Shown here piece by piece: positions 1 through 7,897 of a stretch of DNA of 64,000 bases. The notes under the pieces are model-generated. The model had not been told where the DNA came from. It was given only the letters and a program-made list of their open reading frames with translations, and searched no databases. Where the stretch lies: positions 2,976,001-3,040,000 of the forward strand of contig NZ_CP032419.1 in assembly GCF_003595175.1 (NCBI RefSeq), read 5' to 3'. Position 1 is the first letter of the stretch; every line of letters starts with the position of its first letter. A program made the position numbers and the translations under genes. The DNA comes from Pseudomonas cavernae (GTDB lineage Bacteria > Pseudomonadota > Gammaproteobacteria > Pseudomonadales > Pseudomonadaceae).

Positions 1-1
1 G

Positions 2-679
2 CGCGCCGTGCTCGCCACCGTGGGTGGCGACCAGAGCGTGCGTGCCCTGGTGCTGCGTGGCGCCGGCGGGCACTTCTGCGCCGGTGGCGACATCAAGGAC
101 ATGGCCGGGGCGCGCAGCAAGGGCGTCGACGCCTACCGCGAGCTCAACCGTGCCTTCGGTAGCCTGCTGGAGGAAGCCCAAGCCGCGCCACTGGTGCTGA
201 TCGCCGTGCTGGAAGGCGCGGTACTCGGCGGCGGCTTCGGCCTGGCCTGCGTCTCCGACATCGCCATCGCCCGCCGCGATGCGAAGTTCGGCATGCCGGA
301 AACCACCCTCGGCATCCTCCCGGCGCAGATCGCGCCCTTCGTGGCCAAGCGCATCGGCCTGACCCAGGCCCGTCGCCTGGCGCTGACCGCCGCGCGCTTC
401 GACGGCAGCGAGGCCGAGCGCCTGGGGCTGGTGCACTTCTGCGCAGCCGACGACGCGGCCGTCGAGCAACGCCTGGCGCAGGTGCTGGAGCAGGTGCGCC
501 AATGCGCGCCGCAGGCCAACGCGGCGACCAAGGCACTGCTGCTGGCCAGCGATAGCGAGCCGCTGGGCGCCGTGCTGGACCATGCTGCCGAACTGTTCGC
601 CGTGGCAGTGACTGGCGAGGAAGGTGCCGAGGGCACCCTGGCGTTTGTACAGAAACGCGCGCCTAAGTGGGCCGAATGA
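2..679 (+). CDS. atuE: Enoyl-CoA hydratase/isomerase, probable isohexenylglutaconyl-CoA hydratase (5' end cut off)
   Basis: Crotonase-fold hydratase. The reading frame is open at the left edge, so the N-terminus lies outside the window. What remains shows the oxyanion-hole segment GAGGHFCAGGDIKDM and the second segment GAVLGGGFGLA followed by MPETTLGILP, with the Glu typical of catalytic hydratases. The next genes are a biotin-dependent acyl-CoA carboxylase alpha subunit, a short-chain dehydrogenase and an acyl-CoA synthetase. That is the order atuE-atuF-atuG-atuH of the Pseudomonas acyclic terpene (citronellol/geraniol) pathway, where AtuE hydrates isohexenylglutaconyl-CoA. The leucine pathway gene liuC is the main alternative, but there the carboxylase is followed by an HMG-CoA lyase. 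The family is certain; the pathway role is inferred from context. Confidence 0.8.
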   Translation, partial: RAVLATVGGDQSVRALVLRGAGGHFCAGGDIKDMAGARSKGVDAYRELNRAFGSLLEEAQAAPLVLIAVLEGAVLGGGFGLACVSDIAIARRDAKFGMPETTLGILPAQIAPFVAKRIGLTQARRLALTAARFDGSEAERLGLVHFCAADDAAVEQRLAQVLEQVRQCAPQANAATKALLLASDSEPLGAVLDHAAELFAVAVTGEEGAEGTLAFVQKRAPKWAE

Positions 680-780
680 CTCCCCTCTCCCGTTTACGGG
701 AGAGGGGCCGGGGGAGAGGGAGCCCGGCAACGCAACCCTCTCCCTAGCCCTCTCCCATGAATGGGAGAGGGTACCGAATC
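680..780. repeat. CTCTCCC palindromic repeat (two hairpin units) between atuE and atuF
   Basis: Starting one base after the atuE stop, this gap holds two palindromes built on CCCTCTCCC: CCTCTCCCGTTTACGGGAGAGG, split here as CCTCTCCC-GTTTAC-GGGAGAGG, and CCCTCTCCC-ATGAAT-GGGAGAGGG. An unpaired CCCTCTCCCTAG copy lies between them. Relatives lie at 2840-2866, 3805-3845, 48087-48108 and 63227-63342. The arms could act as a weak terminator or processing site inside the atu operon. Confidence 0.75.
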
Positions 781-812
781 GAGTGGCTTGAGAATCAGGA
801 GTTCATAACGAC

Positions 813-2801
813 ATGCCCGCCTTCACCAAGATCCTGATCGCCAACCGCGGCGAGATCGCCTGCCGGGTGATCCGCACCGCGCACGAACTGGGCTACCGCA
901 GCGTGGCGGTGTACAGCGAGGCCGATGCCGGCGCGCGCCATGTGCAGCTGGCCGACGAGGCGGTGGGCATCGGCCCGGCGCAGGTCAACCAGTCGTACCT
1001 GAAGATCGACGCCATCATCGCCGCCGCGCGCAAGACCGGCGCGGACGCCATCCACCCCGGCTACGGTTTCCTCTCCGAGAACGCCGAGTTCGCCCGCGCC
1101 TGCGAAGCGGCCGGCATCGTGTTCATCGGTCCGACCGTCGAGGCCATCCACCTGATGGGCAGCAAGCGTCTGTCGAAGATCGCCATGCTCGAGGCTGGCG
1201 TGCCGTGCATCCCCGGCTACGAAGGCGCCGCCCAGGATGACGACACCCTGACCCGCGAGGCCCAGCGCATCGGCTATCCGCTGATGATCAAGGCCAGCGC
1301 CGGCGGTGGCGGGCGCGGCATGCGTCTGGTCCATGAGGCCAGCGAACTGGCAGCTCAGCTACGCACCGCCCGCTCCGAAGCGCAGAACGCCTTCGGCTCC
1401 GGCGAACTGATCCTGGAAAAAGCCGTGATCCAGCCACGCCACGTGGAAATCCAGGTGTTCGGCGACCGCCACGGCAACCTCGTCTACCTCGGCGAGCGCG
1501 ACTGCTCGGTGCAGCGTCGCCACCAGAAGGTCATCGAGGAGGCGCCCTGCCCGGTCATGACGCCGGAGCTGCGCCAGGCCATGGGCGAGGCGGCGGTGAA
1601 GGCGGCGGGTGCGGTCAACTATGTCGGCGCCGGCACCGTGGAATTCCTCCTCGACACCAGCGGTGCCTTCTACTTCCTGGAGATGAACACCCGCCTGCAG
1701 GTCGAGCACCCGGTCACCGAGTTGATCACCGGCCAGGACCTTGTGGCCTGGCAGATCCGCGTCGCCGAAGGCCGGCCACTGCCGCTGGCGCAGGACCAGA
1801 TCGAGCTGAACGGCCACGCCATCGAAGTGCGCCTGTACGCCGAGGACAGCACCCGCAATTTCCTGCCGCAGACCGGAGAAATCCTGCGCTGGGAGCCGGC
1901 GCTGCTGGACGGCATCCGCATCGACCACGGCCTGGTCGAGGGCCAGGCGGTGACGCCGTTCTACGACCCGATGCTGGCCAAGGTCATCGCCTACGGCGCG
2001 ACCCGCGACGAGGCGCGGCGCAAGCTGGTGCGCGCCGTGGAGGATTGCGTGCTGCTCGGCGTCAACGGCAACCAGCGCTTCCTCGCCAACCTGCTCAAGC
2101 ACCCGCAGTTCGCCGCCGGGCAGGCCACCACGGCCTTTATCGGCGAGCACTTCGCCGCCGACCCTAGCCTCAGTCCACAAGCGCCGGCCGCTAGCGAACT
2201 GGCTAGCGCCGCCGCCCTGCTCTACCAGGCCTCGGCGCTGCAGCGCGCCCACCAGCATGGCCTGGCCGGCTGGCGCAACGTCGATAACGCGCCCTGGCGC
2301 TTCGTGCTCAAGCACGGCGAGCACAAGCATGCCGTCGAGCTCAGCGTCGCAGACAGCGGCAAGCAGCCACGCTTCGCCGCACGGATTGGCGATGTCCAGC
2401 TCGACCTGCGCCTGCTGGCGGCCGATGGTCGCTGGGCCACACTGGAACTGGACGGCGTGCGCCGCCGCCTCGCCTACCACCTGGCCGGCGAGCGCCTATG
2501 GTTGTATGGCCACAACGGCAACCTGGAACTGCTCGACATCACCCACGAGCCGGCCGCCGGCCAGGACAGCGCCAGCTCCGGTACGGTGAAGGCGCCGATG
2601 GACGGCGCCATCGTCGAGGTGCTGGTCAACGAGGGCGATAAGGTCGACAAGGGCCAGCTGCTGCTGGTGCTGGAAGCAATGAAGATGGAACACCCGCTCA
2701 AGGCCGGGGTCGACGGCGTGATCCGCCGCATCCAGGTGAGCAAGGGCGACCAGGTGAAGAACCGTCAGTTGCTGGTCGAGGTGGAGGCCGCGGAGGCTTG
2801 A
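813..2801 (+). CDS. atuF: Biotin-dependent acyl-CoA carboxylase alpha subunit, probable geranyl-CoA carboxylase
   Basis: 662-aa biotin carboxylase fused to a biotin carboxyl carrier domain. Residues 1-450 are the biotin carboxylase (FTKILIANRGEIACRV at the N-terminus, the ATP-grasp loop KASAGGGGRGM, and EMNTRLQVEHPVTE of the active site). The C-terminal carrier domain has the biotinylation motif EAMKMEH with the lysine at about residue 624. It would carboxylate geranyl-CoA with the AtuC beta subunit, which must lie left of the window. AGGAG precedes the ATG by about 11 bases. LiuD (methylcrotonyl-CoA carboxylase) is very similar in sequence; the flanking SDR and acyl-CoA synthetase favour AtuF. 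Confidence 0.85.
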   Translation: MPAFTKILIANRGEIACRVIRTAHELGYRSVAVYSEADAGARHVQLADEAVGIGPAQVNQSYLKIDAIIAAARKTGADAIHPGYGFLSENAEFARACEAAGIVFIGPTVEAIHLMGSKRLSKIAMLEAGVPCIPGYEGAAQDDDTLTREAQRIGYPLMIKASAGGGGRGMRLVHEASELAAQLRTARSEAQNAFGSGELILEKAVIQPRHVEIQVFGDRHGNLVYLGERDCSVQRRHQKVIEEAPCPVMTPELRQAMGEAAVKAAGAVNYVGAGTVEFLLDTSGAFYFLEMNTRLQVEHPVTELITGQDLVAWQIRVAEGRPLPLAQDQIELNGHAIEVRLYAEDSTRNFLPQTGEILRWEPALLDGIRIDHGLVEGQAVTPFYDPMLAKVIAYGATRDEARRKLVRAVEDCVLLGVNGNQRFLANLLKHPQFAAGQATTAFIGEHFAADPSLSPQAPAASELASAAALLYQASALQRAHQHGLAGWRNVDNAPWRFVLKHGEHKHAVELSVADSGKQPRFAARIGDVQLDLRLLAADGRWATLELDGVRRRLAYHLAGERLWLYGHNGNLELLDITHEPAAGQDSASSGTVKAPMDGAIVEVLVNEGDKVDKGQLLLVLEAMKMEHPLKAGVDGVIRRIQVSKGDQVKNRQLLVEVEAAEA

Positions 2802-2839
2802 TTTTGAACGGCTAAACACCGCGCCTAAGCCGCTCCAAT

Positions 2840-2866
2840 CAGTTCCCTCGCCCACTGGGAGAGGGA
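2840..2866. repeat. Degenerate CTCTCCC-type repeat
   Basis: CCCTCGCCCACTGGGAGAGGG, a worn copy of the CCCTCTCCC palindrome, lies in the atuF-atuG gap just before a TAGGGTGGA repeat. Confidence 0.5.
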
Positions 2867-2874
2867 GCAAACAC

Positions 2875-2946
2875 GTAGGGTGGATGGCGCTTTATCCATC
2901 CACCAAACACCGTCACGGTGGATGAAAAGAGCGTCATCCACCCTAC
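2875..2946. repeat. TAGGGTGGA palindromic repeat between atuF and atuG
   Basis: The element begins GTAGGGTGGATG and ends CATCCACCCTAC, so the two ends are inverted copies. A further GGATGG...CCATCC pairing lies inside. It fills most of the atuF-atuG gap and ends 24 bases before the atuG start. Relatives are at 10263-10295, 12027-12095, 43838-43868 and 56305-56373. Confidence 0.8.
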
Positions 2947-2970
2947 GAACAACGACCACGGAGAACGCAC

Positions 2971-3795
2971 ATGTCCCTGCAAGGCAAAACCCTGTTCATC
3001 ACCGGCGCCAGCCGTGGCATCGGCCGCGAAATCGCCCTGCGCGCCGCGCGCGACGGCGCCAACATCGTCATCGCGGCGAAGAGCGCCGAGCCGCATCCCA
3101 AGCTGGCCGGCACCATCTTCAGCGTCGCCGAGGAAGTCGAGGCCGCCGGCGGCAAGGCGCTGGCCCTGCAGGTCGACGTGCGCGACGAAAATGCCGTGCG
3201 CGAGGCCATGGCCAAGGCCGCCGGGCACTTCGGCGGCATCGACGCCCTGGTCAACAACGCCGGGGCGATCAAGCTGGTCGGCGTCGAGAAGCTCGAACCC
3301 AAGCGCTTCGACCTGATGTTCCAGATCAACACCCGCGCGGTGATGGTCTGCAGCCAGGCGGCGCTGCCCTACCTGAAACAGAGCGGCAACGGCCACATCC
3401 TCAGCCTGTCGCCGCCGCTCAACCTGGCGAGCAAATGGTTCGCCCAGCACGGCCCGTACACCGTCACCAAGTACGGCATGAGCATGCTCACCCTGGGCAT
3501 GAGCGAGGAATTCAAGAAGTACGGCATCAGCGTCAACGCGCTGTGGCCGCGCACGGTGATCGCCACCGCCGCCATCGAGTTCGAGCTGGGTGGCCGGGAT
3601 GTGTTCAAGTACGCGCGCAAGCCGGAGATCATGGCCGACGCCGCCCATGCGATCCTTTCCAGCCAGGGCCGCGCGATCACCGGACGCCTGTTGATCGACG
3701 ATGAAATCCTCGGCGAACAGGGCATCACCGACTTCGAACACTATCGCTACGACCCGGCCGGCGGCCCGCTGGCGACCGATCTGTTCCTCGATTGA
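2971..3795 (+). CDS. atuG: Short-chain dehydrogenase/reductase (HSDL2-like), AtuG
   Basis: 274-aa NAD(P)-binding SDR of the type related to hydroxysteroid dehydrogenase-like protein 2. The cofactor loop is TGASRGIG near residue 11, NNAG is present in the middle, and the catalytic pair YTVTK (Tyr-x-x-x-Lys) follows an upstream HILSLSPP serine region. It lies third in the atu order, downstream of the carboxylase and upstream of the acyl-CoA synthetase. The exact substrate of AtuG in terpene breakdown is, as far as I recall, not settled; oxidation or reduction of a hydroxyacyl-CoA or alcohol intermediate would fit. GGAG lies 8-12 bases before the ATG. Confidence 0.8.
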   Translation: MSLQGKTLFITGASRGIGREIALRAARDGANIVIAAKSAEPHPKLAGTIFSVAEEVEAAGGKALALQVDVRDENAVREAMAKAAGHFGGIDALVNNAGAIKLVGVEKLEPKRFDLMFQINTRAVMVCSQAALPYLKQSGNGHILSLSPPLNLASKWFAQHGPYTVTKYGMSMLTLGMSEEFKKYGISVNALWPRTVIATAAIEFELGGRDVFKYARKPEIMADAAHAILSSQGRAITGRLLIDDEILGEQGITDFEHYRYDPAGGPLATDLFLD

Positions 3796-3804
3796 GCGCA
3801 GTAG

Positions 3805-3845
3805 CCCTCCCCCCCCTTCCCCTCTCCCGTAAACGGGAGAGGGGT
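3805..3845. repeat. CTCTCCC palindromic repeat after atuG
   Basis: CCTCTCCC-GTAAAC-GGGAGAGG starts about 20 bases after the atuG stop. This makes three successive atu gaps that carry this family. Confidence 0.75.
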
Positions 3846-3989
3846 GACTATCGACCGCCCTGCTTCGCCCCCGTCCACGCATTTGCCGATCTGCCCGACG
3901 CCGCATGCACCGGGGTCATAGGCGCGAAAACGGGCTAGCTTTAAAGTCATCACTGGCAACATCGCCGACAACAACAAAACGCGAGCGCC

Positions 3990-5816
3990 ATGCGCAATAC
4001 CGACCTGATCTCCTTTGCCGACCTTATCCGCCGCCTGCCCGCCACCCTCGGCCGTCTGCCGCGGCTGCTGCGCGGGCTGTACTACACCGCCATGCGCAAC
4101 CGCGAGAAGAACCTGTCCCTGGCCTGGGCGCTGGAGCTCGCCTGCGAGCGCTACCCGGAGCGGCCGGCGGTGATGGATGAGCGGCGGCGCCTGAGCTATA
4201 CCGCCTTCAACGCCTGGGCCAACCGCCTGGCCCGCGCCCTGCAGGCCGAGGGCGTGAGCCACGGCAGTGTGGTGGCGGTGATGCTGGAAAACCGCCTCGA
4301 AGTGCTCGCCGTGCTCGCCGCCCTGGCCAAGCTCGGCGCCGTCGGCGCGCTGCTCAACACCGCCCAGCGCGGCCATGTGCTGAGTCACAGCCTCAACCTG
4401 GTCAAGCCTTCGCACTTCGTCATCGGCGAAGAACTGCACGGCGCCTTCGAGGAAGTTCGCAGCGAGGTGCACAACGCCGACCAGCACTGCTACTGGCTGG
4501 CCGACCAGGACACCCTGAGCCAGCCCGGCCAGGCCCCGGCCAACTGGCAGAACCTCGCCCTACTGGCGCGCGACCAGGCCGAAACCAACCTGCCGAGCAG
4601 CGCCCAGGTGCGCCTGAAAGACCCCTGTTTCCTGATCTACACCTCGGGCACCACCGGCCTGCCGAAAGCCTCGATCCTCAGCCATGGCAAGTGGATCAAG
4701 GCTTACGGCGGCTTCGGCCATTGCGGCCTCGGGCTGACCAGCGAGGATGTGCTCTACCTGACTCTGCCCTGCTACCACAACAACGCCGTCACCGTGTGCT
4801 GGAGTTCGGCGTTGGCCGGCGGCGCGGCCATCGCCCTGCGGCGCAAGTTCTCCACCAGCCACTTCTGGCAAGACGTCGCCCATTACCGCGCCACCTGCTT
4901 CGGTTACATCGGCGAACTCTGCCGCTACCTGCTCAACCAGCCGCCATGCCCGGAAGAACGCAACAACACCCTAACCTGCATGATCGGCAATGGCCTGCGC
5001 CCGGCGATCTGGGACGAGTTCAAGACGCGCTTCGGCATCGAGCGGGTGATGGAGTTCTACGCCTCCAGCGAGGGCAATATCGGCTTCACCAACATCTTCA
5101 ACTTCGACAACACGGTCGGCTTCACCCCCGCCCCCTACGCCATCGTCCGCTACGACCTGGAGAACGACCGGCCAGTGCGCGACAAGCAGGGCTTCATGGC
5201 GAAGGTCGAGAAAGGCGAGCCGGGCCTGATGCTCAGCGAAATCACCGAGAAGTGGCCATTCGACGGCTACACCGACCCGGCCAAGAGCGCGGCGGTGACC
5301 TTCCGCGACGTGTTCAAGCAGGGCGATGCCTGGTTCAACACCGGCGACCTGATGCGCGACATCGGCTTCAGCCACGCCCAGTTCGTCGACCGCCTCGGCG
5401 ACACCTTCCGCTGGAAAGGCGAGAACGTCTCCACTACCGAAGTGGAAAACGCCCTCGGCGCCTTCCCCGGCATCGAGGACGCGGTGGTCTACGGCGTGGA
5501 GATTCCCGGCACCAACGGCCGCTGCGGCATGGCCGCGCTGCGCTTGAGCTGCGGCGCCGAACTCGATCAAGACGCCCTGGCCGCGCACCTGGACCGCGAA
5601 CTGCCGCCCTACGCCGCGCCGCTGTTCGTGCGCCTGCTGCAAGAGGTGGAGACCACCGGCACCTTCAAATACAAGAAGGCCGACCTGAAGAAAGCCGCCT
5701 ACGACCCGCAGGCGGTGCATGAACCGCTCTATGCCCGGCTGCCCGGCGAGCCATGTTTCCGGCCGCTGGACGGTTCGCTGTATCAGGCGATCCAGAGCGG
5801 CGCATACCGCTTCTGA
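3990..5816 (+). CDS. atuH: Long-chain/very-long-chain acyl-CoA synthetase (FATP-like), AtuH
   Basis: 608-aa AMP-forming acyl-CoA synthetase. The ATP-binding P-loop YTSGTTGLPKASILSH is clear. Further motifs are FYASSEGNIGF (adenine-binding region), WFNTGDLMRDIGF, and the C-terminal RWKGENVSTTEVENAL hinge motif typical of the FATP/VLACS subfamily. It would activate citronellate, geranylate or related acids to CoA thioesters for the upstream carboxylase branch. It is the last atu gene; the next gene lies on the other strand beyond a REP pair. Confidence 0.85.
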   Translation: MRNTDLISFADLIRRLPATLGRLPRLLRGLYYTAMRNREKNLSLAWALELACERYPERPAVMDERRRLSYTAFNAWANRLARALQAEGVSHGSVVAVMLENRLEVLAVLAALAKLGAVGALLNTAQRGHVLSHSLNLVKPSHFVIGEELHGAFEEVRSEVHNADQHCYWLADQDTLSQPGQAPANWQNLALLARDQAETNLPSSAQVRLKDPCFLIYTSGTTGLPKASILSHGKWIKAYGGFGHCGLGLTSEDVLYLTLPCYHNNAVTVCWSSALAGGAAIALRRKFSTSHFWQDVAHYRATCFGYIGELCRYLLNQPPCPEERNNTLTCMIGNGLRPAIWDEFKTRFGIERVMEFYASSEGNIGFTNIFNFDNTVGFTPAPYAIVRYDLENDRPVRDKQGFMAKVEKGEPGLMLSEITEKWPFDGYTDPAKSAAVTFRDVFKQGDAWFNTGDLMRDIGFSHAQFVDRLGDTFRWKGENVSTTEVENALGAFPGIEDAVVYGVEIPGTNGRCGMAALRLSCGAELDQDALAAHLDRELPPYAAPLFVRLLQEVETTGTFKYKKADLKKAAYDPQAVHEPLYARLPGEPCFRPLDGSLYQAIQSGAYRF

Positions 5817-5888
5817 GGCGTTCCTCCTCCGGCGCCGGCTTCTGTCACGCAGCGGCCAAGGCTCATCGCGAGTAACGGCTGGCAGCTT

Positions 5889-5960
5889 GTGTAGGAGCGA
5901 ATTTATTCGCGATGGGGGACAGTGCGAAGGCCCTGTTCGCGGATAAATCCGCTCCTACAG
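5889..5960. repeat. REP pair (BIME-like), GTAGGAGCGAAT family
   Basis: GTAGGAGCGAATTTATTCGC at 5891 faces its inverted partner GCGGATAAATCCGCTCCTAC ending at 5958. This is the classic Pseudomonas REP palindrome, placed as an inverted pair between the convergent ends of atuH and the deaminase gene. It may act as a bidirectional transcription block or RNA stabiliser. Confidence 0.85.
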
Positions 5961-5981
5961 GAGGAAGTCAGCCGGCCCGGC

Positions 5982-6419
5982 TCACTCGCCAATATCTTCA
6001 TTCCACAGCTCGGGCTTGCTAGCGATGAAATCGCGCATCAGCTGCACACAGCGCGCGTCCTGCAACACTTCGACCTGCACACCGCGCGAGCGCAGCAGGT
6101 CCTCTTCGCCCAGGAACGTCTGATTCTCGCCAATCACCACCCGCGGGATGCCATAGAGCAGGATCGCGCCGCTGCACATCGAACAGGGCGACAGCGTGGT
6201 GTACAGCACCGCATCGCGATAGACCCGGGCGGGCTGGCGGCCAGCATTCTCGAAGGCATCCATCTCGCCGTGGCGGATCGCGCTGCCCTGCTGCACCCGC
6301 CGGTTATGCCCACGGCCGATGATCTGGCCCTGATGCACTATCACCGAACCGATCGGAATCCCGCCCTCGGCCAGCCCCAACTCGGCCTCTTCAATCGCGG
6401 CTTGCATGAAGGGATCCAT
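5982..6419 (-). CDS. Cytosine deaminase of the yeast Fcy1 type (nucleoside deaminase fold)
   Basis: 145-aa zinc deaminase converting cytosine to uracil (pyrimidine salvage), cytosolic. The zinc site is HGEMDAFENAG (His, catalytic Glu) plus TTLSPCSMCSGAI (PCxxC). The match to yeast Fcy1 as I remember it is unusually close across the whole length, including GRGHNRR, IPRVVIGEN and the C-terminal WNEDIGE (WFEDIGE in yeast). I chose the ATG at 6419 because GAGGAG lies 5-10 bases before it; the longer frame starting at 6587 lacks such a site. It stands alone between atuH and a lipoprotein gene. tRNA adenosine deaminases and guanine deaminases share the fold, but the C-terminal signature argues against them. 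Confidence 0.8.
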   Translation of the reverse strand: MDPFMQAAIEEAELGLAEGGIPIGSVIVHQGQIIGRGHNRRVQQGSAIRHGEMDAFENAGRQPARVYRDAVLYTTLSPCSMCSGAILLYGIPRVVIGENQTFLGEEDLLRSRGVQVEVLQDARCVQLMRDFIASKPELWNEDIGE

Positions 6420-6519
6420 GGTTTCTCCTCGCAGTGGGAAGGGATTGGTCGAGCGCGCCACACGGCCAGTAACAAAAATCGCAGGCCAGCAGCGCAAGCT
6501 CGCTACAACGGGCCAACCG

Positions 6520-7041
6520 CTATTGCTTGAACTCGAACTGCAACTCCGCGCCTTCCACCGAGCGCAAATAATCGTCCTCGCGCTCATTGGTGATCAGCTT
6601 GCCGTTGAGCTGGAACGGGCTCTCGGCCGGCGGCTTCGGGGCGAACATCTGCGGCAGCAAGGGTTTCTGCTCTGCCGTGGACAGTGGCTCCGCCGGCTCC
6701 AGGCTTTGCACCAGGTCCTCGGGCAGGCTGAGATCGAGTTTGGCTTGGGGTACGGGCGCCTCTTCCACCTTGACCGGCGCTTGCTTGACCACCAGATCCG
6801 GCTTGGTCTCGGGCGCCGGTGTAGCCGGCGCCGGCTTGGGTAGCGGCGCCTTGTACTGGGGCTTGGTGGTTTCCGGCGGTTGGGTCGGCGGCAGGCTGAT
6901 CGGCGGCACAACCGGCTCAGTCACCGGCGGCTTCGGCAGCGGCGCGCTGGGCGGGACTTTCGGCACAGGCGGTTCGCTGTCGCCACAGGCGCCTAGCAGC
7001 GACAAGAGCAAAACCAGGCCAAGGGTACGCATCACGTTCAT
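6520..7041 (-). CDS. Proline-rich putative lipoprotein of unknown function
   Basis: 173 aa. The N-terminus has a short charged start, a hydrophobic stretch LGLVLLLSLLG and a lipobox LLGAC, so a mature lipoprotein starting at Cys about 19 is expected. Residues 20-90 are extremely rich in Pro, Lys and Thr and resemble a periplasm-spanning linker. The C-terminal 40 residues (QLNGKLITNEREDDYLRSVEGAELQFEF) look folded. I do not recognise the family. The start could be the ATG at 7041 or the in-frame ATG at 7032. A 142-bp palindromic repeat lies 67 bp upstream. Confidence 0.65.
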   Translation of the reverse strand: MNVMRTLGLVLLLSLLGACGDSEPPVPKVPPSAPLPKPPVTEPVVPPISLPPTQPPETTKPQYKAPLPKPAPATPAPETKPDLVVKQAPVKVEEAPVPQAKLDLSLPEDLVQSLEPAEPLSTAEQKPLLPQMFAPKPPAESPFQLNGKLITNEREDDYLRSVEGAELQFEFKQ

Positions 7042-7108
7042 CGACGCTCATCAGCAGCGGGCAGATCTTTATATGCTCGCCCCCCGCACGCGCGCTGACA
7101 AGCGCCTC

Positions 7109-7250
7109 AGAACCTGTTTCGGATCTCGCGAGCTAGAGCCAGACAAGGCAAAAACAGCCGAAGAAGCGCAGTTTGTGTGTTGTAAATGAGCATTATGAGG
7201 CTGTTTTTAACGCCGTATGGCCGACGCGCAGCAGATCCGAAACAGGTTCT
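7109..7250 (+). repeat. 142-bp palindromic element, family 1, copy A
   Basis: Begins AGAACCTGTTTCGGATCT and ends with its exact inverse, giving an 18-bp perfect terminal stem. Inside are CGCGAGCTAGAG, a CCA/TGG pair at positions 31-33 from each end, and an inner stem AAAAACAGCC/GGCTGTTTTT. The last base of the element is also part of the TGA stop codon of the anti-sigma gene on the minus strand (7250-7252). Confidence 0.9.
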
Positions 7251-7897
7251 CAAGGCGCTTGCTCCAGGCGTTTCAGCTCGGCGGCGATGTCCAGCTGCGG
7301 GTAGTCGCGAAGCAACTGACGTTGCAACTGCTCGGCCTGCTCGTGCTGGCCGGCGCGGCGCAGTTCCAGCAGGCGCTGCAGACTGCGCTGCGGCTCGGCC
7401 GGGAGTTGGTCCGCCAGTTCCGCCGCCGGGCTGGCGGCAGTCATATCCTGCTGGCGCAACTCGCGTTTCGCCGCGGCTGGCGGTGCGGCGAGCAGCTTCG
7501 ACTGGGCCGGCGCCTCGGGCAGCGCTTCGCGTTGCAGCGGCGCGCTGGCCGGGCTCGCGGGCGTCGGCGCACTCAGCACCGCCGGGGCGGCGGCATCGAA
7601 GCTCGGCGGCGCCTGCTCCAGCGTGCGCCAGGTCAGGCTGACGCCGATGCCCAGGCAGGCCAGCCCAGCCACCGCCAGTGACCAGTGCTGCCGCGCGCCG
7701 GCGCCGAACAGCCAGGCATGCAGACGCTCGCTCCAGCTCATTGCCGGTGCGGACTGCTGTTGTGCGGCGCGGGCCGCCGCCAGGATGCGCGCGTCCAGCT
7801 CTGCCGAGGGTTCGTCCTGGCTGTGCTGGCGGAAATGCGCGAGCAGCTGCTGCTCCAGTTGCCGGTCGTCGCCCGGCTGATTTCGATCATGGCTCAT
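7250..7897 (-). CDS. Probable membrane-anchored anti-sigma factor partner of the ECF sigma factor
   Basis: 215 aa. The N-terminal cytoplasmic part holds the PSAELDARILAAARAA pattern common in anti-sigma domains. A single membrane segment follows (about residues 70-88, SLAVAGLACLGIGVSLTW), then a roughly 120-residue periplasmic Ala/Pro-rich region and a C-terminal helical part RSLQRLLELRRAGQHEQAEQLQRQL. No HxxxCxxC zinc motif is present. The ATG overlaps the sigma-factor stop (ATGA), which implies translational coupling. Context suggests a relative of SbrR (PA2895) next to SbrI (PA2896), which in PAO1 lies just after atu; I could not verify this by alignment. The stop codon is completed by a repeat element. 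Confidence 0.7.
   Translation of the reverse strand: MSHDRNQPGDDRQLEQQLLAHFRQHSQDEPSAELDARILAAARAAQQQSAPAMSWSERLHAWLFGAGARQHWSLAVAGLACLGIGVSLTWRTLEQAPPSFDAAAPAVLSAPTPASPASAPLQREALPEAPAQSKLLAAPPAAAKRELRQQDMTAASPAAELADQLPAEPQRSLQRLLELRRAGQHEQAEQLQRQLLRDYPQLDIAAELKRLEQAP

Noticed and set aside
3805..3845. CTCTCCC palindrome taken as the atuG terminator
   Set aside because: The stem is strong but there is no T-run, and the same unit occurs in many unrelated gaps, so it is listed as a repeat.
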